Assembly (NCBI GenBank): GCA_027013225.1 | Contig: JALUXU010000051.1 | Coordinates: 1 to 44,762, forward strand | From: Acidihalobacter sp. | GTDB lineage: Bacteria; Pseudomonadota; Gammaproteobacteria; DSM-5130; Acidihalobacteraceae | Length of the DNA: 44,762 bases | Direction: 5' to 3' | Shown: positions 15,437 through 23,737 of the stretch, piece by piece | How the letters are laid out: each line of letters starts with the position of its first letter | Position numbering within the stretch: position 1 is the stretch's first letter | The notes under the pieces: model-generated | The model's database searches: none | What the model saw: the letters and a program-made list of their open reading frames with translations, nothing else | Told to the model about the DNA's origin: nothing | Position numbers and translations under genes: made by a program

Positions 15437-15930
15437 CCGCCATGGAAGCGGTTTCTCCGCGCAGGCCACACCTGACGCTACTGGTGTTGCTGGGCATGGT
15501 ATTGACCGTGACATTACAGCTCGTCTCCGGCCTGATGCTGGCTCTTGGTCAGTACTGGGTATTGCCGTGGCACATCGTCGACGGTCAGGTCACTGCGGGC
15601 TTCTTGCTCGCCGAATGGGCTTGGCTGCTTTTCAGCCCCTCCGGGCGCACTCATTTTCGCCGGATTTTTCTGCTTTCCGCCAGTTACCGGCGCAACTTGC
15701 TTGAACACCTGCGAGGCAAAGGCGGCACGCCTCTGCGCGAAGGCTTAAATGGCGCGCTGGAAGGCGTTTTTATGCTCGCCGCCAGCGCGGCCGTCGCGTT
15801 CGGCCTGGCCCTATGGCAAGGCTGTGCGGCCTGTCTTGACTGGCACCGCGCACTCGCGGTGACGCTCGCCGTCCTGTGGATCGCTCATTCGCTGCTCAGC
15901 GCCTGCGACCATTGGCCAAGGAAGCGATAA
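15433..15930 (+). CDS. Four-helix membrane protein, possibly cytochrome b-like
   Basis: 165 residues, no family recognised with certainty. Four hydrophobic helices are seen at about 14-38, 45-66, 107-128 and 136-158. Histidines sit inside or at the ends of helices 2 and 4 (LPWHIVDGQ, DWHRALA, WIAHSLL), an arrangement that could hold b-type heme, as in DUF4405/cytochrome b561-like bundles; this is inference. The GTG at 15433 overlaps the DUF488 stop; an ATG nine bases on is an alternative. Last gene of the FNR-box operon, convergent with the AMMECR1 gene. Confidence 0.7.
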   Translation: MTAMEAVSPRRPHLTLLVLLGMVLTVTLQLVSGLMLALGQYWVLPWHIVDGQVTAGFLLAEWAWLLFSPSGRTHFRRIFLLSASYRRNLLEHLRGKGGTPLREGLNGALEGVFMLAASAAVAFGLALWQGCAACLDWHRALAVTLAVLWIAHSLLSACDHWPRKR

Positions 15931-15964
15931 AACCGAAACGAGCGCGGACCTCGCCCGGCGGATC

Positions 15965-16543
15965 TCAGAACTCTTCCGTGGTATAGCGCCAGGCTCGCAT
16001 GGTTGGGCTTTCGTAATCGGGCGGCAGGCCGGCCTTGCGCTTTAGCGCCGCGATGAAATCCCGGGCATCAGGCAATTGCTCCCACACGCTCGGCAAGAAC
16101 GTGGCCTTGTATTGTCCATCCTGTAGGATCAGGCCGTCCACCCCGGGTCGGAGCGCCCGCAACAGGCTATCCGTGTCGGCGGCCGGTAAAGGCTCGGGCG
16201 GACTGAGTACAGAAATCTTGATATCAAGGGCATCCAGTTCCTCCGGTCGCAGAGGCGGGAAGCGAGGATCCTGAAAAGCCGCTGCAAACGCATGATCCGC
16301 AACATCCTGAGCCAGTGGTTGGTAGGCCTCGAGCGCACCGATGCAACCTCGCAACAGGCCGCGCTCCTGTAGGGTTACGAAACTGGCGCGGTGTTCACGC
16401 AGCTTATCCGGTTCGGTTGAAAGATCGGCGCGCAATGGCCTGCCGCTTTCAAATCCGTGCCGGATCGACGCCTCGGCGATCGCATGCAGACGCGCCCGCT
16501 CTTGCGGCGTGTAATGTGTATTAAGCGACTTCCCAAGCACCAT
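15965..16543 (-). CDS. amrA: AmmeMemoRadiSam system protein A (AMMECR1 domain)
   Basis: 192 residues covering an AMMECR1 domain: the signature LRGCIGALEAYQPLAQDVADHAFAAAFQDPRFPPL is visible (cysteine at about 70), followed by IKISVLSPPEPL and GVDGLILQDG. Function not established; the three-gene system is thought to act on radical or redox-dependent modification. The start at 16543 overlaps the end of the Memo gene by 23 bases, so the two are coupled. A longer frame upstream lies inside Memo and is not coding. Confidence 0.88.
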   Translation of the reverse strand: MVLGKSLNTHYTPQERARLHAIAEASIRHGFESGRPLRADLSTEPDKLREHRASFVTLQERGLLRGCIGALEAYQPLAQDVADHAFAAAFQDPRFPPLRPEELDALDIKISVLSPPEPLPAADTDSLLRALRPGVDGLILQDGQYKATFLPSVWEQLPDARDFIAALKRKAGLPPDYESPTMRAWRYTTEEF

Positions 16544-17333
16544 ATCCCACCACCTGTTCTCTTGGTCCGGCCGTATCGCCGGAGTTACGCAAATCCAGCC
16601 GCTTGACATGGGCGCCGTGACGACGCGCTTCCAGCAGCAGGCCTTGTATGGGTATCCGCCCACATGCCTGCTCATAAGCGATTGCTTCGGGCTCCAGATG
16701 CTCGATAGCCTCGGCAGTAAGACGGTCGAGCTCGCGGGCGCTGAAATAATCCAGATAGTGGCTCAGATCCGAACTGATGAGAATCAAGGTATGCGGATCG
16801 TCCCAAAACAGCTCCAGCACCCGCGACACTTCTTCCGGGGAAGCATCACCGACAACGATCGGCACCAGCTTGAAGCCATCGCCCAGCACGACCTGCAAAA
16901 ACGGTAGCTGCACTTCAAGGCTGTGCTCTTGGGCATGCGGTGTATCGGACTCGATCACAAACGGCAGCTCACGCAGGTGCTCTATCGCCTCCCGATCCAA
17001 AGGAACTCTCCCCAATGGGGTCATGAATCCGTCGACGGAGGGTGCGGCCAATCCGCGAAAAGCAACACGATGGGCCGGCCCCAACAGAATGACGCGGCGA
17101 ATCTCGTTGCGTTGTGGAATCAAACGGGCATAGGCATGCGCCGCCACCGGTCCTGAATAGATATAACCGGCATGCGGCACGATCAGCGCCTTGAGCGGCT
17201 GCGGTTTCAATCCGGCCTCGTCCTCCGCCGCTGCTTCGAGATAGCGGACGATAGTCGAACGCAGTGTCTGCGGGTCATCCGGATAGAACATCCCGGCCAC
17301 AGCCGGCGGACGTACACGAGTTGATGTATTCAT
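16521..17333 (-). CDS. amrB: AmmeMemoRadiSam system protein B (Memo family)
   Basis: 270 residues, full length for the Memo family, related in fold to class III extradiol dioxygenases. The conserved metal-site histidines can be seen in VPHAGYIYSGPVAAH, LGPAHR, EHSLEVQLPFL and SSDLSHYL. Human Memo1 binds iron or copper; the bacterial role is unknown. First gene of a leftward pair with the AMMECR1 gene, divergent from the radical SAM member with about 137 bases between. Confidence 0.9.
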   Translation of the reverse strand: MNTSTRVRPPAVAGMFYPDDPQTLRSTIVRYLEAAAEDEAGLKPQPLKALIVPHAGYIYSGPVAAHAYARLIPQRNEIRRVILLGPAHRVAFRGLAAPSVDGFMTPLGRVPLDREAIEHLRELPFVIESDTPHAQEHSLEVQLPFLQVVLGDGFKLVPIVVGDASPEEVSRVLELFWDDPHTLILISSDLSHYLDYFSARELDRLTAEAIEHLEPEAIAYEQACGRIPIQGLLLEARRHGAHVKRLDLRNSGDTAGPREQVVGYGAWEVA

Positions 17334-17470
17334 CTTCCTTTGGTTCCTCTAAGACTTCACTGATGTACATATGTAGTCCGTGCCCGCGATTATCAAGCCC
17401 CCCTTGAAATAATGGTTTTATCCTCCATAGTCATTCTAAGAGAATGTTTTTAATACATGGAATTACCGAT

Positions 17471-18559
17471 ATGCAAAATTCATCTAGCTCGTCCATTGTT
17501 GAAACCAAATACTGGCATACCCTCGAAGACGGCCGCGTGCAATGCGACGTGTGCCCTCGCTTTTGCAAACTGCACGAAGGACAACAAGGACTGTGTTTCG
17601 TACGCGCCAACCAAGGCGGGCGCATCGTAATGACCAGTTATGGCCGCTCCAGCGGCTTCGTCATCGACCCGATTGAGAAAAAGCCGCTCAATCACTTCCT
17701 TCCCGGCAGCGGCGTGTTGTCGTTTGGCACCGCCGGCTGCAACCTCGCCTGCAAGTATTGCCAGAACTGGGACATGAGCAAGGCGCGCGACATGGATCGC
17801 CTGATGGATCAGGCCAGCCCCGAACAGCTCGCCGAAGCCGCACGCCAAGTGGGCGCGCGATCTTTGGCTTATACCTACAACGATCCGGTGATCTTTCTCG
17901 AATATGCGATTGATACGGCCAAGGAAGCACGCAAAAGAGGCGTCAAGAACGTGGCGGTCACTGCTGGCTACATCACGCCCGAACCTCGCGCCGAATTTTT
18001 TGCGCATATGGATGCCGCCAACATCGACCTCAAATCATTCGATGAAAAATTTTATTACAAGCTCTGCGGAGGACATCTGCAACCGGTGCTTGACACAATC
18101 GAATACGTGGCCAAAGAAACCGATTGCTGGCTGGAACTGACCACCTTGCTGATCCCCGGCCACAACGATTCGCCCACCGAGATCGAACGCATGTGTCAGT
18201 GGTTGCTGGAACATGCGGGGCCTGACGTACCCTTGCACTTCACCGCCTTCCACCCCGACTTCAAAATGATCGACGTGCCTCCGACGCCGCCAGAAACGCT
18301 CAGCCAGGCACGGGAAATCGCCCTCAAACAAGGATTGCGCTTCGTCTATACAGGCAACGTGCATGACGAAGGAGGCGAAAGCACCTATTGTTCCCACTGC
18401 GGCCACAAACTGATCGGACGCGACTGGTTCACCCTCACCCACTGGGAACTCGATCATGGCCATTGCCCGAAATGCGGCACCGCCCTGCCGGGCGTTTTCG
18501 AAGACAAGCCCGGTGACTGGGGCGCCCGCCGCCTGCCGATCAGGATTGCCGCCGCATGA
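17471..18559 (+). CDS. amrS: AmmeMemoRadiSam system radical SAM enzyme
   Basis: 362 residues. The radical SAM motif CNLACKYCQNW is at about residue 94. Before it is a cysteine-rich head, CDVCPRFCKLHEGQQGLC (related to pyruvate-formate-lyase activases), and after the barrel a C-terminal zinc- or rubredoxin-like knuckle YCSHCGHK...HCPKCGTALPG. This combination is specific to the AmmeMemoRadiSam group. The ATG at 17471 begins the conserved part with GGA at a usable distance; an ATG at 17444 would add nine residues. A weak promoter (TTGAAA 17404, CATAGT 17426) precedes it. A strong terminator follows 17 bases after the stop. Confidence 0.9.
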   Translation: MQNSSSSSIVETKYWHTLEDGRVQCDVCPRFCKLHEGQQGLCFVRANQGGRIVMTSYGRSSGFVIDPIEKKPLNHFLPGSGVLSFGTAGCNLACKYCQNWDMSKARDMDRLMDQASPEQLAEAARQVGARSLAYTYNDPVIFLEYAIDTAKEARKRGVKNVAVTAGYITPEPRAEFFAHMDAANIDLKSFDEKFYYKLCGGHLQPVLDTIEYVAKETDCWLELTTLLIPGHNDSPTEIERMCQWLLEHAGPDVPLHFTAFHPDFKMIDVPPTPPETLSQAREIALKQGLRFVYTGNVHDEGGESTYCSHCGHKLIGRDWFTLTHWELDHGHCPKCGTALPGVFEDKPGDWGARRLPIRIAAA

Positions 18560-18576
18560 GATGGTCTTGAAGAATC

Positions 18577-18626
18577 TAACAGGGAGTTGAAAAAGGGCCC
18601 TCCGGCCCTTTTTCAACTCCCTGTTA
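18577..18626. terminator. 23-bp perfect stem, terminator
   Basis: Perfect inverted repeat 18577-18599 / 18604-18626 with a 4-base loop; the stem carries GGGCC next to an A5/T5 run. Its inner GC part followed by T5 works as a bidirectional terminator for amrS. The unusual length suggests it may also be a dispersed palindromic element. Confidence 0.85.
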
Positions 18627-18649
18627 ACGGGAAGAAATAGCATGTGAGC

Positions 18650-18678
18650 TTGGTCAATATAGCCAATGAACCTGTAAT
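18650..18678 (+). promoter_or_regulatory. Promoter of the large flavoprotein gene
   Basis: TTGGTC (18650-18655), a 17-base spacer and TGTAAT (18673-18678), 55 bases before the ATG at 18733 and directly after a terminator. Confidence 0.5.
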
Positions 18679-18732
18679 TCAGCGCGCAACAAGTTAATAT
18701 TGCGCTTTTCTTTTTCTTGCCAGAGAGAAGCC

Positions 18733-21700
18733 ATGCCTACACACGCTCGTTTTCCCGGATTGGAACGCCTCGACCTTAACTATTCGGATTTGCGCACAGC
18801 GCATGGATTGAACAAACTCGACGCGGCTTTTCGTGAAAAGTTGAGCCAAAAGGCGCCCGAGCTTGCCGAAATTCTTGAAGCCACCCGCCAAGGCAAAGGG
18901 CCGGAAGGCCAGGAACTCAGCGAATGGCTGATTGCCACATCCATCCATGTCGAGGATTTTTTGACAGAAATCTTCGGCATCGCACCTGAGATGGAGTCGT
19001 TGCGACAAGAAATCCTCGCCCAGGATCCAGTCATGCGCATGAAAGCCGGGCTGGTTTCCCGCCGTGCTCGCCGCTATCGAGGTGAGATCAAATCTGACCT
19101 GGATGAACTACATGCCTGGGTAATGGCAAAAGCTGCGGAACTGGAACCCGATGACCCCGAGCTTGGCGTGGCCCGCTTGTTCGATCGTCTCGTCGATGAC
19201 TCCGAGGCGGCCGACGATCTGGAACGTCTGGTGCAATGGGCGGCACTGACGCTCAAACACCCCGAGCGCGTCGCCGGCTGGGTAAGCTTCCATCTGCCGG
19301 AGCGCGTCGATCATGCCCGCCTGGTCAACCTCCAGCCAGCACCTGAACAAGGATGCAAGACCATCCGCCTGCAGGCCGATCCGGCCACATGGCGCAAACG
19401 CGATGGCTTCGCCCTCACCGATACCCGAGCCAGCATGCGGGAGGTGCAAGATCAGGTGAACTACTGCATTTTCTGCCACGATCACGATGGCGATTTTTGC
19501 TCCAAAGGTTTTCCTGAGAAAAAAGGCTCGCCCGAACTGGGGCTCAAACACGATCCACTGGGCAACATTCTCACCGGCTGTCCGGTGGAGGAAAAAATCT
19601 CGGAAATGCACGTTTTGCGGCGCGACGGCCGGCCATTGGCGGCTCTGGCCATGGCGATGCGCGACAACCCCATGCTTCCTGCCACCGGTCATCGCATATG
19701 CAACGACTGCATGAAAGCCTGCATCTACCAAAAGCAGGATCCGGTCAACATTCCGCAGATCGAAACCCGTACCCTGACCGACATTCTCGACCTGCCCTGG
19801 GGCATCGAACTGTATGACCTGCTCACCCGCTGGAATCCTCTGCGTCACAAGCAAGCCGTGATGGCCGCATACAATGGCCACAGAGTGCTCATCGCGGGGA
19901 TGGGGCCGGCTGGATTTACCATGGCGCACCACCTGACTCAAGAAGGCTGCGCCGTGGTCGGCATCGACGGACTGAAAATAGAGCCCTTACCTCAGGACCT
20001 GATCGACAACCCCGTAGAACACTGGAACGACCTGGTCGAACCGCTGGACAAAAGAATTCTGCTCGGTTTCGGCGGGGTCGCCGAATACGGCATTACCCCG
20101 CGCTGGGACAAGAACTTTCTCAAGCTGATTTATCTCACCCTGCTGCGCCGCCCGACCTTTCAGGTTTTCGGCGGCGTGCGCCTCGGCGGCACCCTGACAC
20201 TGGAAGACGCCTGGCGGCTGGGCTTCGACCACATTTGCCTCGCCACCGGCGCCGGCTTGCCACGCGTCATCCCCATGGGCAACAGCCTCGCTCGCGGCAT
20301 GCGTCAAGCCAGCGACTTTCTCATGGCGCTGCAACTGACCGGCGCCGCCAAGGAAGAAAGTCTGGCCAATCTGCAAGTGCGTCTGCCGGCGGTGGTCATC
20401 GGCGGCGGACTGACCGCCATAGATACCGCCACCGAAGTCCAGGCTTACTACATAAAACAGGTCGAAAAAATTCTTGCTCGCTACGAAGCTCTTCAAGCCG
20501 AGGGCGGCAATGAAGAGATTCTGCCCGGACTCAACCCAGAGGATCAGGGCGTGCTCGAAGAATTTCTCGCCCATGGCCGCGAGGTACGGGCCGAACGCGA
20601 ACGCGCGGCGGCCGAAGGTCGCCGGCCGGACTTCATCCCCTTGCTGCGGCAATGGGGCGGTGTCACCCTGGCCTATCGCAAAGGCATGAATGCCTCACCG
20701 GCCTACCTCCGCAATCATGAGGAGATCATCAAGGCCGCCGAAGAAGGCATCTATTACGCCGAAGGGCTCGATCCTGTGCGCGTGGAACTGGATGAATTTC
20801 AGCATACCCAAGCCGTGGTCTTCCGCCGCGTCGTGGCGGAGGAAGGCCGCTGGATCGGCACAGGAGAAGAGATACGCCTGCCCGCCCGCGCCGTGTTCGT
20901 GGCCGCCGGCACCGTCCCCAACACCATTTACGAGCGGGAACATCCAAACACCTTCGAACTGGAAGGCACCCACTACAGACCCTACCGCAATCACACCGGC
21001 CACCTCCAGCCGGTCGATGTCGCTGAACATTGCAAAAGCACCGAGTTCGGTGGATTCACCTCTTATGAACACGAGGGCCGGAAAATTACCTTCCTGGGCG
21101 ACACCAACCCCGTGTTCAACGGCAGCGTAGTCAAGGCGGTGGCTTCGGCCAAGCGCAGCTATGGTGGGGTTATGCGTGCGCTTTCCATTCTCTCCCCACA
21201 CACCGAGGAACCCTATCAAGCGTTCGCTGAAATCCTGCGTGATCGCCTGACTGCCACCGTCGCCGAAGTGATCCGGCCGAATCCGGCCGTGGTCGAACTG
21301 TGGGTGCGCGCCCCCCTGGCCGCCCGCAATTTCAGGCCGGGGCAATTCTTCCGCCTGCAAACTTTTGAAAGCGACAGCCAAATAGTAGAAAACACCCGTT
21401 TGCAAATCCCGGTGATCACCGTCAGTGGCACTGGTGTAGAAGGCGACAAGATCCGGCTTCTGGTTCTGCAATGGGGCAGCAGCCCTCGCCTGGTGGGTCG
21501 TCTCAAGGCCGGCGACCGACTCGTTCTCATGGGGCCCACCGGCGCGCCCGCCCATATCCCTGAAGGCAAAACCGTGCTCATCATCGCCGGCCGCTGGGGC
21601 GCTGCCGTGATGTTGGATCTCGGCCCGGCGCTTCGTGCCGCGGGCAATCGTGTGGTTTATGTGGGCGCATTCAGCTCGGCGCACGAACTCGACCGCCAGG

Positions 21701-22227
21701 ATGAGCTCGAAGCCGCCGCCGACCAGATCATTTGGGCCGTCGGCTCGGGTCGCCAGATCGAGGCACGGCGCCCGCAGGACATCAGCATCGAGTCCCGTGA
21801 CGTGGTCGACCTGCTCTGCCGTTACAGCGCGGGCGAATTCACCACGCCGGAACAGGTGCATGAGCCCTTGAGCGCTGTCGATCAAGTAATGGTCATGGGT
21901 TCCACGGGCTTACTGAACGCGTTCCAGCAAGCTTTGCGGCCGAAAGGCAAACTGCATGCATTGTTCAAAACCGATGTGCAGGCATTCGGCACCGTCGGCA
22001 GCCCCATGCAATGCATGCTCAAGGGGGTGTGTGGCCAATGCCTGCAGTGGCAGATCGACCCGGAGACCGGAGAACGCACGCGCGCCGTTTTTTCCTGCGC
22101 GGAGCAGGATCAACCCCTCTCCTGGATCGACATCGGCAACCTCGCCGCGCGTCAAGCCCAGAACCGCCTGTCCGACCGCCTCGCCGGCCGCTGGCTGGAT
22201 CATGTATTGGCGCGGGCTCAGGATTGA
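18733..22227 (+). CDS. Fused GltD/NfnB-like and PyrK/NfnA-like flavoprotein
   Basis: 1164 residues. Residues 1-230 are an uncharacterised helical domain. Residues ~240-340 carry cysteine groups (CIFCHDHDGDFC, CPVEEK, CNDCMKAC) like the Fe-S head of GltD and NfnB. Around 388 is an FAD motif (AGMGPAGFTMAHHL) and around 555 the NAD(P) motif (IGGGLTAIDTATE). From ~840 a ferredoxin-reductase-type FAD/NAD module follows (RPGQFFRLQ, GPTGAPAHIPEG), ending in a PyrK-type [2Fe-2S] cysteine set CMLKGVCGQC...C near 1094. The layout is that of NADH-dependent ferredoxin:NADP oxidoreductase with both subunits on one chain, so pyridine-nucleotide transhydrogenation or electron bifurcation is possible; the substrate is unknown. 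Start chosen at 18733 after AGAGAGAA. Transcribed alone. Confidence 0.8.
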   Translation: MPTHARFPGLERLDLNYSDLRTAHGLNKLDAAFREKLSQKAPELAEILEATRQGKGPEGQELSEWLIATSIHVEDFLTEIFGIAPEMESLRQEILAQDPVMRMKAGLVSRRARRYRGEIKSDLDELHAWVMAKAAELEPDDPELGVARLFDRLVDDSEAADDLERLVQWAALTLKHPERVAGWVSFHLPERVDHARLVNLQPAPEQGCKTIRLQADPATWRKRDGFALTDTRASMREVQDQVNYCIFCHDHDGDFCSKGFPEKKGSPELGLKHDPLGNILTGCPVEEKISEMHVLRRDGRPLAALAMAMRDNPMLPATGHRICNDCMKACIYQKQDPVNIPQIETRTLTDILDLPWGIELYDLLTRWNPLRHKQAVMAAYNGHRVLIAGMGPAGFTMAHHLTQEGCAVVGIDGLKIEPLPQDLIDNPVEHWNDLVEPLDKRILLGFGGVAEYGITPRWDKNFLKLIYLTLLRRPTFQVFGGVRLGGTLTLEDAWRLGFDHICLATGAGLPRVIPMGNSLARGMRQASDFLMALQLTGAAKEESLANLQVRLPAVVIGGGLTAIDTATEVQAYYIKQVEKILARYEALQAEGGNEEILPGLNPEDQGVLEEFLAHGREVRAERERAAAEGRRPDFIPLLRQWGGVTLAYRKGMNASPAYLRNHEEIIKAAEEGIYYAEGLDPVRVELDEFQHTQAVVFRRVVAEEGRWIGTGEEIRLPARAVFVAAGTVPNTIYEREHPNTFELEGTHYRPYRNHTGHLQPVDVAEHCKSTEFGGFTSYEHEGRKITFLGDTNPVFNGSVVKAVASAKRSYGGVMRALSILSPHTEEPYQAFAEILRDRLTATVAEVIRPNPAVVELWVRAPLAARNFRPGQFFRLQTFESDSQIVENTRLQIPVITVSGTGVEGDKIRLLVLQWGSSPRLVGRLKAGDRLVLMGPTGAPAHIPEGKTVLIIAGRWGAAVMLDLGPALRAAGNRVVYVGAFSSAHELDRQDELEAAADQIIWAVGSGRQIEARRPQDISIESRDVVDLLCRYSAGEFTTPEQVHEPLSAVDQVMVMGSTGLLNAFQQALRPKGKLHALFKTDVQAFGTVGSPMQCMLKGVCGQCLQWQIDPETGERTRAVFSCAEQDQPLSWIDIGNLAARQAQNRLSDRLAGRWLDHVLARAQD

Positions 22228-22395
22228 GCCGCGCCTCCCTTTGGGCCCGGCCGCCCGCCGATCCGGGGTAACCGGGCCGAAACGGGGACTCTCAAGCGAG
22301 TGCCAACGCGTCGTGCCAGCCTATTGATAAAAAAGGGGGGTCGTAACGCCCGAGAGCGGCCCGCTGGGCGCGTACAGCTTCAGCTCCGCAGCCGC

Positions 22396-22584
22396 CTAGA
22401 AGTCTCTGTGCTCCCATATATCGTGGTTGTTTTTTCGGCGGTCCCGGTGGGACCGCCGGTCTTCATTGTCAAGCTCAAAACGTATGAGCTCACGCCTGTC
22501 CCTTCCCGAACGGCGGGTTCTCATTCTCCTGTCGGGACCCTTGTAATCACTCGTTTGTATCAGGCCGGATGGTTGTTTCATCAT
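22396..22584 (-). CDS. Small DRR-motif protein
   Basis: 62 residues, basic and highly charged, no domain known to me. It contains repeated G-x-D-R-R and D-R-R units: KGPDRRMRTRRSGRDRREL, then DNEDRRSHRDRRK, ending DIWEHRDF. Small proteins of this style are widespread in Gammaproteobacteria and unstudied; binding to nucleic acid or to an acidic partner is conceivable. The ATG at 22584 follows GAGGTGAG; a GTG six bases earlier is also possible. It lies 226 bases downstream of ppsR on the same strand. Confidence 0.65.
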   Translation of the reverse strand: MMKQPSGLIQTSDYKGPDRRMRTRRSGRDRRELIRFELDNEDRRSHRDRRKNNHDIWEHRDF

Positions 22585-22810
22585 TCTCACCTCGCTCCAA
22601 TTAAGGAAAATAATAGCAGCTCAACGCCTGGATGGCGAAGTGATTTGGAAGATTTTCCACTGATACGATTGTGAATTTTCTTGAGCATACCCACCGCGGC
22701 GCGATCATCGCGTCCTGATAGCGGAACATTCGGATTGCGCCGCGGCAGACCATCCCATTCCGTTTCAAAATGCCTGCGACGAACTGGAAACCGCGCTTTT
22801 CGCCTAAAGG

Positions 22811-23629
22811 CTATATCCGCCCGGGTCTCGCATGCCGGATCACACTGGCAATTTCCTCCACGGACATACGGGTGGTATTCAGGAACGGTATTCCGAGCCG
22901 CCGATACAAGCGTTCGGCGCGGATCAATTCCCACCGGCATTGTTCCAGTGACGCATAGCGGCTTTTAGCCAAACGCTCACCTCGGATTTCGGATAGTCGT
23001 GAAGGGTCTATACTCAGGCCATAGAGTTTGTCGTGATACGCCGTCAATGCCGAGGGCAGATCGCCGGTGGCGAGTATTTCCTCGGTTAAAGGCATATTGG
23101 CGGCAAAAATTCCGTGCTGCAACGCAAGATACAGGCAGGTCGGCGTTTTCCCGCAGCGGGAAGGCGCGATCAGGATCAGATCGGCTTGATCGTAATGGCG
23201 GGTGGAGGCGCCATCATCATGCGCAAGAGTGAAATTGACCGCTTCAATGCGATGAAAATACCTCGCCGTATCGATACCGTGAGCCAGACCGATGGAATGG
23301 CTGGCGCGCATTCCCAGCGCATCTTCCATACGCGATATAAAAGATTCGAAAAAATCGATGAAAACGCCGTCCGCCGCCTGCAGCAACACCCTTACCTCAT
23401 CGTCAACCGCGGTGCTGAAAACCAGGGGTTTCGCGGGGCGATGCGCGCGCGCATATGCGTTGATGCGCGCCACTGCCTCACCCGCCCGCTCGCGGCTATT
23501 GATGAAAGGCAGGGTGAAACGCTCGAAACGTACCCCCTGAAACTGCGTGAGGAGCATATTGCCCAAGGTTTCTGCGGTGATGCCGGTGCGATCGGAAAGG
23601 AAGAATACGCCGTGGGTCTGCTGAGTCAT
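22811..23629 (-). CDS. ppsR: PEP synthase regulatory kinase/pyrophosphorylase
   Basis: 272 residues of the DUF299 family. These proteins inactivate PEP synthase by ADP-dependent phosphorylation of a threonine and reactivate it by phosphorolysis. The P-loop APSRCGKTPTCLYLA (about residue 154), the N-terminal FFLSDRTGITAETLG and the KLYGLSIDP stretch are visible. It is divergent from its target gene ppsA with ~108 bases between; the space holds an imperfect inverted CGTCAG...CTGACG (23654-23675), perhaps an operator. Confidence 0.93.
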   Translation of the reverse strand: MTQQTHGVFFLSDRTGITAETLGNMLLTQFQGVRFERFTLPFINSRERAGEAVARINAYARAHRPAKPLVFSTAVDDEVRVLLQAADGVFIDFFESFISRMEDALGMRASHSIGLAHGIDTARYFHRIEAVNFTLAHDDGASTRHYDQADLILIAPSRCGKTPTCLYLALQHGIFAANMPLTEEILATGDLPSALTAYHDKLYGLSIDPSRLSEIRGERLAKSRYASLEQCRWELIRAERLYRRLGIPFLNTTRMSVEEIASVIRHARPGRI

Positions 23630-23737
23630 ATTTACGCCATCCGCATAGAAAATCGTCAGTCATTTCACTCCTGACGAGGCGTACCGTCAAATGAATGCGA
23701 GCGGGAAAACAGATTATTGAGAAAAGGAGAAACTGGC

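Noticed and set aside
19108-19941. Long open frame opposite the large flavoprotein
   Set aside because: It mirrors the coding pattern of the high-GC plus-strand gene and shows no domain. The plus strand has clear cofactor motifs here.
20695-21885. 396-codon open frame on the minus strand
   Set aside because: It lies wholly inside the flavoprotein gene, is low in plausible motifs and has no ribosome site.
22228-22395. Possible structured RNA after the flavoprotein gene
   Set aside because: GC-rich with several short inverted repeats, but none forms a stable, conserved-looking fold; a weak minus-strand terminator near 22326-22360 remains possible.
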